Positions 1-5,768 of a DNA stretch of 5,768 bases are shown one piece after another (within the stretch, counting starts at the first letter, position 1; every line of letters begins with the position of its first letter). The notes beneath the pieces were generated by a model. That model did no database searches. It was not told the DNA's origin and saw only the letters and a list, made by a program, of their open reading frames with translations. Source of the DNA: DASRRB01 sp036732755 (GTDB lineage Bacteria; Planctomycetota; B15-G4; SIAN01); assembly GCA_036732755.1 (NCBI GenBank), contig DAINBU010000200.1, positions 1-5,768 of the forward strand. Direction: 5' to 3'. The translations under genes and the position numbers were made by a program.

Positions 1-541
1 GATCGACGTCGACATCCGGCTCGTCTGCGCCACCAAGAAGGAGCTGCGCAAGCTGGTCGAGACCGGCGAGTTCCGCGAGGACCTCTACTTCCGGCTCAAC
101 GTCGTGAACATGAAGCTCCCGCCGCTGCGCGACCGGCCCGAGGACGTCCCGATGCTGGCCGAGCACTTCCTGCGCGCGCACGGCGGCGGCCGGCCCTACG
201 AGATCAAGCCCGAGGTGATGGAGGAGCTGATCAAGTACCCGTGGCCCGGCAACGTCCGCGAGCTGCGCCACGCCATCGAGCGCGCCATCGCGCTCGCCGG
301 CGAGTCGCGCTTCCTCAAGCGCGAGCACCTGATCCAGCCGTCGGACGAGTTCCGCAGCGGCGCCCGCATCTCGACGCGCGTGCCGACGCTGAAGGAGGTG
401 GTCGAGGACGCGGAGAAGGAGCACCTGAAGAACGTGCTCAAGCTCACGCGGGGCCACCGCGCGCAGGCGGCGAAGCTCTGCGGCATCACGCGCAAGAACC
501 TGTGGGAGAAGCTGCGGGACTACGGGCTCTCCGAGCTGTGA
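1..541 (+). CDS. Sigma-54-dependent activator, NtrC family (C-terminal part, start outside window)
   Basis: This is the C-terminal ~179 residues of a bacterial enhancer-binding protein, which uses ATP hydrolysis to open sigma-54 RNA polymerase promoters. Reading starts at base 2 and runs to TGA 539-541. In order one sees the sensor I strand (LVCATKKEL, where the family usually has ATN or ATH), the arginine-finger segment EFREDLYFRLNVV, the PPLRDRPEDVP linker, and the sensor II helix WPGNVRELRHAIERA. A short linker follows, then a Fis-type helix-turn-helix (RAQAAKLCGITRKNLWEKL) that should bind upstream activating sequences. The Walker A and B and GAFTGA motifs and any receiver domain lie upstream, so whether it is a two-component response regulator cannot be told. 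Its stop overlaps the lpxH start, implying co-translation. Family assignment is firm; target genes are unknown. Confidence 0.95.
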   Translation, partial: IDVDIRLVCATKKELRKLVETGEFREDLYFRLNVVNMKLPPLRDRPEDVPMLAEHFLRAHGGGRPYEIKPEVMEELIKYPWPGNVRELRHAIERAIALAGESRFLKREHLIQPSDEFRSGARISTRVPTLKEVVEDAEKEHLKNVLKLTRGHRAQAAKLCGITRKNLWEKLRDYGLSEL

Positions 542-1326
542 CGCGGGAGTGGTCCGCGGCGTTCGCGGCCGACCTGCACCTGTCGGCGGGCGACGGGGAG
601 GGGCTCGCGCGCGCGGGCGAGCTGCTCGCGACGTGCGCGCGGAATTCGGCGCGCCTCTTCCTGCTCGGCGACGTCTTCGACCTGTGGATCTCCGGCGACG
701 AGCTCGCGATGCCGGAGTTCGCGCCGCTCTTTTCGGCGTTCCGCGCGGCGGCCGCGGCGGGGCTGCGCGTCGACTTCCTGGCCGGCAACCGCGACTTCAA
801 CTTCACGCCGGAGCACGGCGCCGCGCTCGGTGTCGCGGTGGCGGGCGCCGAAGAGCTCGACGTCGAGCTCGACGGGGCGCGGCTGCGGCTTCTGCACGGC
901 GACCAGCTCCTGCTCGACGACGTCGGGTACCAGCGGCTCAAGCGCGTGTTGCGGTCGGCGCCGCTTCGGCTGCTCGCGCGCCACCTGCCCGCGGCGCTCT
1001 CGCACGCGCTCGGGCGGCGCATCCGCCGCTACTCCGACCGCGCGGTGCGCGCGAAGCCGACGCTGCGCATGCGGATCGTGCCGGCGGCGGTCGACGCGCG
1101 CTTCGCCGGCGGCAGCCGCGTCGTCCTGTGCGGCCACGTCCACCGCCTGCAGCGCCTCGACTTCGGCGGGGGGCGCGAGCTCCTGGTGCTGCCGCCCTTC
1201 TTCGAGAGCAGCCGCTTCGTCGTCCTCGCGGGCGGGACGCTCCGGGAGGCCGACGTCTCGGGCGTGCTCCGCGACCTGCCGGCGGCGGCGCCGATCGAGC
1301 GGGGGGGCGGCCCGCCGGCCCCGTGA
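538..1326 (+). CDS. lpxH: UDP-2,3-diacylglucosamine diphosphatase LpxH
   Basis: Predicted 262-residue calcineurin-like metallophosphoesterase that cleaves UDP-2,3-diacylglucosamine to lipid X and UMP, the fourth step of lipid A synthesis, peripherally at the inner membrane. The metal-binding motifs are all present in order: DLH (D12, H14), GDVFD (D45, D48), GNRD (N84, D86), HGDQ (H120, D122) and GHVH (H200, H202). The HGDQLLLDDVGYQRLKR stretch resembles the LpxH segment HGDxxCTDDxxYQ, which favours LpxH over a generic phosphoesterase. Length is close to the ~240-residue family norm. The GTG start at 538 is chosen because it overlaps the preceding TGA (GTGA) and leaves only 11 residues before the first motif; no strong Shine-Dalgarno is visible, consistent with translational coupling. 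A run of seven G at 1301-1307 lies near the 3' end. The alternative is a related LpxH-like phosphoesterase of other specificity. Confidence 0.9.
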   Translation: MTREWSAAFAADLHLSAGDGEGLARAGELLATCARNSARLFLLGDVFDLWISGDELAMPEFAPLFSAFRAAAAAGLRVDFLAGNRDFNFTPEHGAALGVAVAGAEELDVELDGARLRLLHGDQLLLDDVGYQRLKRVLRSAPLRLLARHLPAALSHALGRRIRRYSDRAVRAKPTLRMRIVPAAVDARFAGGSRVVLCGHVHRLQRLDFGGGRELLVLPPFFESSRFVVLAGGTLREADVSGVLRDLPAAAPIERGGGPPAP

Positions 1327-1339
1327 CGGCGGAACCTTG

Positions 1340-1402
1340 ATGGCGTCCCCTCGACGGGGCCGTGGGGGAGCGCGATTGCGTTGCGCGCGCCCGATCGATT
1401 AA
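1340..1402 (+). CDS. Possible 20-codon arginine-rich leader ORF upstream of cmk
   Basis: ATG 1340 opens a 20-codon frame ending at TAA 1400-1402. It has six arginines, starts MASPRRGRGG and ends ARPID. A weak Shine-Dalgarno-like GGCGGAA lies about six bases before the ATG. The frame ends 16 bases before the cmk ATG, a spacing that would allow reinitiation or coupling. No homologue is recognised, and in such GC-rich DNA a short open frame is expected by chance, so this is only a candidate. The gap also contains a weak hairpin (CCCC at 1347-1350 pairing with GGGG at 1356-1359) without a T-tract. Confidence 0.2.
   Translation: MASPRRGRGGARLRCARPID
1376..1402 (+). promoter_or_regulatory. Weak candidate promoter before cmk
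   Basis: TTGCGT at 1376-1381 could serve as a -35 box and GATTAA at 1397-1402 as a -10 box. The 15-base spacer is shorter than the optimal 17. GATCGATTAA is the only AT-rich island in the gap between lpxH and cmk, which is the main reason to note it. A start site near 1409 would leave a leader of only about ten bases. Sigma factor preferences of this organism are unknown, so this is a low-confidence suggestion. It would separate cmk-plsC-rpsA from the upstream pair. Confidence 0.15.
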
Positions 1403-1418
1403 CCTCCGCCGTTTCGGA

Positions 1419-2123
1419 ATGGCTCAGGACGACGGACTCCTGCATCTCGTCACCATCGACGGCCCCGCCGGGGTCGGGAAGAGTTCGGTGGCGCGCCGCG
1501 TGGCCGAACGGCTGGGCTGGTTCCATCTCGACACCGGAGCGACGTACCGCGCGGTCACGCTGCTCGCGGTGCGCGCCGGTCTCGCGGCCGAGCGGCTCGA
1601 CGAGGCGGCCGTCGCGCCGCTCCTCGACCGTCTCGACCTGCGGGTCGAGAGCGGAGGACACGTTTGGCTCGACGGGATCGAGGTGACGAAGGAGCTGCGC
1701 AGTCCGGAAGTGACCGGGCTGGTGAGCCCCGTCTCGGCCCTGCCGAACGTGCGGCGCAAGCTGGTCGAGCTGCAGCGCCAGGTCGCCGCCGGGCAGTCGG
1801 CGCTCGAGACTCGACGCCGCGGCGTCGTCGTCGAGGGGCGCGACGCCGGCTCCTACATCTTCCCGCAGGCGCGCTGGCGCTTCTATCTCGACGCGTCGCT
1901 CGCGGAGCGTGCGCGGCGGCGGCTGCGCCAGGAGCTCGCGTCGCGCGAGCCGACGCCGGAGCAGCTGACCGCGGTGATGGAGCGGCTCGCCACGCGCGAC
2001 CGGATCGATCGCGAGCGCGCCGTCGCTCCGCTCAAGGTGCCGGAGGGGGCGATCGTGCTCGACACGACGCACCTCGGCCTCGAGCAGGTGGTCGCGGCGA
2101 TCACGAGCGCGGTGCGGCCGTGA
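1419..2123 (+). CDS. cmk: (d)CMP kinase (cytidylate kinase)
   Basis: Predicted 234-residue cytosolic kinase that transfers phosphate from ATP to CMP or dCMP, feeding CTP and dCTP pools and recycling CMP released by phospholipid and Kdo chemistry. Visible motifs are the P-loop GPAGVGKSS (residues 15-23), the CMP-binding LDTGATYRA (about 37-45), EGRDAG (139-144, where the family usually reads EGRD followed by I or M, then G), the lid-region helix YLDASLAERARRR, and RDRIDRERAVAPLK (about 193-206) with its catalytic-site arginines. Length fits the 220-230 residue norm. ATG 1419 is preferred over the in-frame GTG at 1362 because it places the P-loop about 14 residues in, as usual. No good Shine-Dalgarno precedes it; instead CCTCC, an anti-Shine-Dalgarno-like string, sits at 1403-1407. 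The 3' end overlaps plsC by four bases, so the two are very likely cotranslated. Confidence 0.96.
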   Translation: MAQDDGLLHLVTIDGPAGVGKSSVARRVAERLGWFHLDTGATYRAVTLLAVRAGLAAERLDEAAVAPLLDRLDLRVESGGHVWLDGIEVTKELRSPEVTGLVSPVSALPNVRRKLVELQRQVAAGQSALETRRRGVVVEGRDAGSYIFPQARWRFYLDASLAERARRRLRQELASREPTPEQLTAVMERLATRDRIDRERAVAPLKVPEGAIVLDTTHLGLEQVVAAITSAVRP

Positions 2124-2791
2124 CGGAGCTCGCTCCGTCGAACGCGCCGTCGCGCCGCTCCGGCCGCTTCATCAAGGCGCTCAGCCGGACGCTGCACTTC
2201 ACGTTCAAGCAGCCGCTGCGGCTCTACTTCCTGCTCTTCCACGGGCTGCGGGTCGAGGGGGCGCGACACTGTCCGCGCAAGGGCGGCTGCGTCGTCGTCT
2301 CGAACCACCAGTCCTTTTACGACCCGCCGCTGGTCGGCGTCGCGCTGCCGCGCATGCTGATCTACACGCCGCGCGCCTCGCTGAAGGGCAGCTGGTTCTA
2401 CCGGATCGTCACGCGCGGGCTCGACCTCGAGCCGGTCGCGCGCGACGGGCGCGACGTCGGCGCGGCGCGCCGCATGATCGAGCGCGTGCGCGACGGCGAG
2501 GTGCTGGTCCTCTTCCCGGAGCAGACGCGCACGCGCGACGGCTCGCTCGGGACGATCACGCCGGGCTTCCACATGATCGCCGCGCACGCGCCGGCGCCGG
2601 TGCTGCCGGTGCTGATCGAGGGCGCCTTCGAGGCGTGGCCGCGCACCGACAAGCGGCCGCACTGGGGCCGGCGGATCCGCATCCGCGTCGGCGAGCCGAT
2701 CGAGGTGAAGGACCTGAAGCGCGACGAGGCGGCGAAGCGGGTCGAGGCCGCGCTGCTCGCGCTCGGCGCGAAGCGGAACGAAGGCGCATGA
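2120..2791 (+). CDS. plsC: 1-acyl-sn-glycerol-3-phosphate acyltransferase (PlsC family)
   Basis: Predicted 223-residue membrane-associated acyltransferase that adds the second acyl chain to lysophosphatidic acid, giving phosphatidic acid for phospholipid synthesis. The HX4D catalytic motif is NHQSFYD (H63, D68). Block II is represented by the GLDLEPVARDG segment (from about residue 100). Block III reads FPEQTRTRDG (F132-R137), with Gln where most members have Gly in FPEGTR, while the Glu and Arg are kept. Block IV is VLPVLIEG (about 161-168). A hydrophobic stretch LRLYFLLFHGL near residues 33-43 could anchor it. GTG 2120 overlaps the cmk TGA (GTGA), the usual sign of coupling, and no better start follows. 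The cmk-plsC pair, followed by rpsA, is a recurrent bacterial arrangement. Acyltransferase assignment is firm. The exact substrate (lysophosphatidate or another acyl acceptor such as an ornithine lipid) is inferred. Confidence 0.92.
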   Translation: MTELAPSNAPSRRSGRFIKALSRTLHFTFKQPLRLYFLLFHGLRVEGARHCPRKGGCVVVSNHQSFYDPPLVGVALPRMLIYTPRASLKGSWFYRIVTRGLDLEPVARDGRDVGAARRMIERVRDGEVLVLFPEQTRTRDGSLGTITPGFHMIAAHAPAPVLPVLIEGAFEAWPRTDKRPHWGRRIRIRVGEPIEVKDLKRDEAAKRVEAALLALGAKRNEGA

Positions 2792-2835
2792 ACTGACGAA
2801 GACGTCGCCGCAGCTCGGACCCGCGTCCGGTTTCA

Positions 2836-2849
2836 CCCCCGATCGGGGG
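2836..2849. repeat. Perfect 14-bp palindrome in the rpsA leader
   Basis: CCCCCGATCGGGGG reads the same on both strands. As RNA it forms a five-pair G-C stem with a GAUC loop. Flanking CCGG at 2827-2830 can pair with CCGG at 2851-2854 across an asymmetric internal loop. No T-tract follows on either strand, so it is not a classical intrinsic terminator. It may be a leader hairpin, a protein-binding site or a chance GC-rich palindrome. Confidence 0.6.
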
Positions 2850-2890
2850 GCCGGTGCGGGCGACGCGGCGAGGGTTCGAGATGCAACGCG

Positions 2891-2917
2891 GGACGTCGCG
2901 GTGCGATGGACGTCGCG
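2891..2917 (+). repeat. 10-bp direct repeat GGACGTCGCG, 17-base period
   Basis: GGACGTCGCG occurs at 2891-2900 and again at 2908-2917, separated by GTGCGAT. A shorter copy, GACGTCGC, lies at 2801-2808. Two copies 17 bases apart in the rpsA leader could be tandem protein-binding sites or repeated GGA-containing RNA elements. The core GACGTC is itself palindromic, and such strings are common in GC-rich DNA, so function is unproven. Confidence 0.4.
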
Positions 2918-2961
2918 AGTGTTGCGGTACGGAGCTGCGGGGCGGTGACGCCGCGCGGCGC

Positions 2962-2968
2962 AGGGTGA
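2962..2968 (+). promoter_or_regulatory. Ribosome binding site of rpsA (selects ATG 2974)
   Basis: AGGGTGA resembles the 3' part of the consensus AGGAGGTGA and lies five bases before ATG 2974. It supports that start over the upstream in-frame ATG 2881, which has its own GAGGG at 2870-2874, six bases away. Confidence 0.6.
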
Positions 2969-2973
2969 ATTCG

Positions 2974-4743
<1,770 letters not shown>

Positions 4744-4763
4744 TCCGCGCGCCGCGCGTCGAC

Positions 4764-4768
4764 GGAGG
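4764..4768 (+). promoter_or_regulatory. Ribosome binding site of the lipoprotein gene (selects GTG 4774)
   Basis: GGAGG at 4764-4768 is the clearest Shine-Dalgarno in the window. It lies five bases before GTG 4774 but overlaps the alternative in-frame GTG 4768, so 4774 is the better start. The 30-base gap after rpsA shows no terminator, implying readthrough from rpsA. Confidence 0.7.
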
Positions 4769-4773
4769 TGGCC

Positions 4774-5745
4774 GTGGCCGCGACTCTTCGGCCGTTGCGA
4801 TTGCTCGCGCCGGTCGTGCTCGCGGCGGCCGCGTGCGGGAGTCCGTCCTCGCCCCCGGGTCTCGGGGGCGAGGACGGGCGCCGTGAGTCGCCCGAGGATG
4901 GGAAGGCGCTCGAGCCGCAGTTCGAGGGCGGCGGGGCGCCCGCCGGCGCGCCCGCGCGCGACCGCGCGACCGACGTCAAGAACTTCTTCGCGCAGCGCGG
5001 CGTCGCGATCGAGGCGGCGGCGGAGAGCGCGTGGGTCGAGCTCGGCGGCGAGGCGGCGCTCGTGATCACGATCCGCAACGGCGGGGGGCGGCGGCTCACG
5101 CTGCTGGGCGAGCGCAGCTTCGGGACGTGGCCCTTCGACTCGAGCGAGCGCGGGCGCGTCGTGTTCCACGAGCGGACGATCCAGGCGTCGCTCGCGATCG
5201 GCGTGCAGGACCGCGAGGAGACGCGGGTCGAGGAGTGGACCGCCTACGAGTCGGACCGCTTCGTCGTGGAGGCGGGCGCGACGCGCAGCCTCCGCCTGCC
5301 GGTCGCGAGCGCGCTCGCCAAGGACGCGCTGGCCGCGGAGATCACCGTCAAGGTCGAACTCCATCCGCTGGCGGTCCAGTTCGAGGGCGAGCCCGACCGG
5401 GTCGTCGCGCTGAACTTCGCGCCGGTCGACCTGCGCTTCGCGCCGCCGCGCGTCGCGCTCGGCGTGGACGACGGCGGCGCGCTGCTGGAGCGGGCGCTCG
5501 CGGAGGATCCGGAGCTGGTGATGGGAGCGGCGCTGCGCGCGGCGCAGGAGGGGATCTCCGACGTGGTCGCGCGCCTGATCCGGTCGCTGCCGGGGCCCGA
5601 CGTGAAGGCGAGGCGCGCGCGCTTCGTTGCGCTCGAGTGGCTGACCGGCAAGCGCTTCGGCGGCGACGTCGAGCGCTGGCGCGGCTGGTGGGAGTCGGAC
5701 GAGGAAATGCGCTTCGAGCGCGTCAAAAACAAAAGGGAACGATAA
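4774..5745 (+). CDS. Uncharacterised lipoprotein with C-terminal LTGxxFGxDxxxWxxWW motif
   Basis: I do not recognise a named family. The 323-residue product begins with a lipoprotein signal: basic n-region with R6 and R9, hydrophobic core LLAPVVLAAAA and lipidation Cys21, followed by Gly. The lipobox is loose, with Ala at -3. Residues 22 to about 65 are a Gly/Pro/Glu-rich linker. About 68-205 looks beta-rich (VELGGEAALVITIRN, DRFVVEAGATRSLRLPV), suggesting one or two sandwich-like domains. About 225-323 is helical and ends with LTGKRFGGDVERWRGWW (290-306), a motif I associate with the end of HEAT-like helical regions in Planctomycetota and similar bacteria. It is thus probably an envelope-anchored protein-binding lipoprotein. 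The gene lies 30 bases after rpsA with a strong Shine-Dalgarno. It ends in an unusually A-rich stretch coding KNKRER and is the only gene here with a TAA stop. A strong hairpin sits in the linker-coding part. Confidence 0.85.
   Translation: MAATLRPLRLLAPVVLAAAACGSPSSPPGLGGEDGRRESPEDGKALEPQFEGGGAPAGAPARDRATDVKNFFAQRGVAIEAAAESAWVELGGEAALVITIRNGGGRRLTLLGERSFGTWPFDSSERGRVVFHERTIQASLAIGVQDREETRVEEWTAYESDRFVVEAGATRSLRLPVASALAKDALAAEITVKVELHPLAVQFEGEPDRVVALNFAPVDLRFAPPRVALGVDDGGALLERALAEDPELVMGAALRAAQEGISDVVARLIRSLPGPDVKARRARFVALEWLTGKRFGGDVERWRGWWESDEEMRFERVKNKRER
4843..4877. repeat. 15-bp perfect inverted repeat (strong hairpin) inside the lipoprotein gene
   Basis: The left arm CCGTCCTCGCCCCCG (4843-4857) is exactly complementary to the right arm CGGGGGCGAGGACGG (4863-4877), with loop GGTCT. 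A G-T wobble (4842 with 4878) and one more pair (4841 with 4879) extend it. It covers codons 24-35, just after the lipidated Cys, encoding a PSSPPGLGGEDG linker. A smaller hairpin (GGCGGG 4930-4935 with CCCGCC 4939-4944) follows. There is no T-tract, so it is not a standard terminator. It could slow translation near membrane targeting, shield the rpsA 3' end from exonucleases, or mark an inserted small repeat. Confidence 0.85.
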
Positions 5746-5768
5746 GCGACGCGGCGGCGACCAAGATC
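5746..5768. other. Downstream end of window, no feature seen
   Basis: The last 23 bases after the lipoprotein stop show no start codon with a Shine-Dalgarno, no hairpin and no terminator. Whether the operon continues cannot be judged. Confidence 0.5.

Larger units (their letters stand above)
2792..2973 (+). promoter_or_regulatory. rpsA 5' leader region
   Basis: This 182-base gap is the longest non-coding stretch in the window, although its reading frame in phase with rpsA is open from 2797. It holds a perfect palindrome (2836-2849), a 10-bp direct repeat (2891-2900 and 2908-2917), several GGA triplets and an in-frame ATG at 2881 with a good Shine-Dalgarno. Third-position A/T is far commoner here (8 of 31 codons from 2881) than at the start of rpsA (3 of 29 codons from 2974), which favours a non-coding leader. 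In E. coli, S1 represses its own mRNA by binding a structured leader, so a comparable role is plausible but unproven here. No clear -35/-10 pair was seen. Confidence 0.5.

Noticed and set aside
549..1340. 263-codon + strand frame inside lpxH
   Set aside because: It is Arg/Ala-rich out-of-frame translation; the frame with all five metallophosphoesterase motifs is the real gene.
1029..2072. 347-codon open frame on the - strand across lpxH and cmk
   Set aside because: It overlaps two clearly conserved + strand genes and is Arg-rich low-complexity sequence, typical of antisense frames in GC-rich DNA.
2788..2796. ATGAACTGA overlapping the plsC stop codon
   Set aside because: It is a two-codon frame (Met-Asn-stop) with no Shine-Dalgarno; it looks accidental.
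2827..2854. Intrinsic terminator between plsC and rpsA
   Set aside because: The GC palindrome lacks a following T-tract on either strand, so it is listed as a repeat and not as a terminator.

Overview
The window is a strongly GC-rich stretch with nearly all third codon positions G or C. It carries six protein genes, all on the + strand, packed as one apparent operon or two adjoining ones. An intact lpxH (lipid A synthesis) and a lipoprotein signal point to a Gram-negative, didermic bacterium. The order cmk-plsC-rpsA, an NtrC-type sigma-54 activator, and a C-terminal motif of the LTGxxFGxDxxxWxxWW kind suggest Planctomycetota, Myxococcota or a related high-GC lineage. That placement is inference from recalled family patterns, not a database result.

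Layout: bases 1-541 hold the C-terminal third of a sigma-54-dependent transcriptional activator whose start lies outside the window. Its TGA overlaps the GTG start of lpxH (538-1326) by four bases. A 92-base gap (1327-1418) with a possible 20-codon leader ORF and a small AT-rich island precedes cmk (1419-2123). The cmk stop overlaps the GTG start of plsC (2120-2791) by four bases. A 182-base leader (2792-2973) contains a perfect 14-bp palindrome, a 10-bp direct repeat and a second in-frame ATG with its own Shine-Dalgarno. It precedes rpsA (2974-4743), which encodes a six-domain ribosomal protein S1. Thirty bases later begins a gene for an uncharacterised lipoprotein (4774-5745). Its linker-coding region holds a 15-bp perfect inverted repeat with a 5-base loop. 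The last 23 bases hold nothing recognisable.

The genes fit a growth-linked theme: LpxH makes lipid X for lipid A, PlsC makes phosphatidic acid, Cmk recycles CMP (a by-product of CDP-diacylglycerol and CMP-Kdo chemistry) into CDP, and S1 supports translation initiation. Envelope lipid supply, pyrimidine nucleotides and ribosome function may therefore be co-expressed. This is a housekeeping region. I found no defence system, mobile element, CRISPR array, tRNA or rRNA, and no convincing new multi-gene system. The observations most worth checking are the strong hairpin inside the lipoprotein gene, the alternative rpsA start and leader structure, and the lipoprotein itself.
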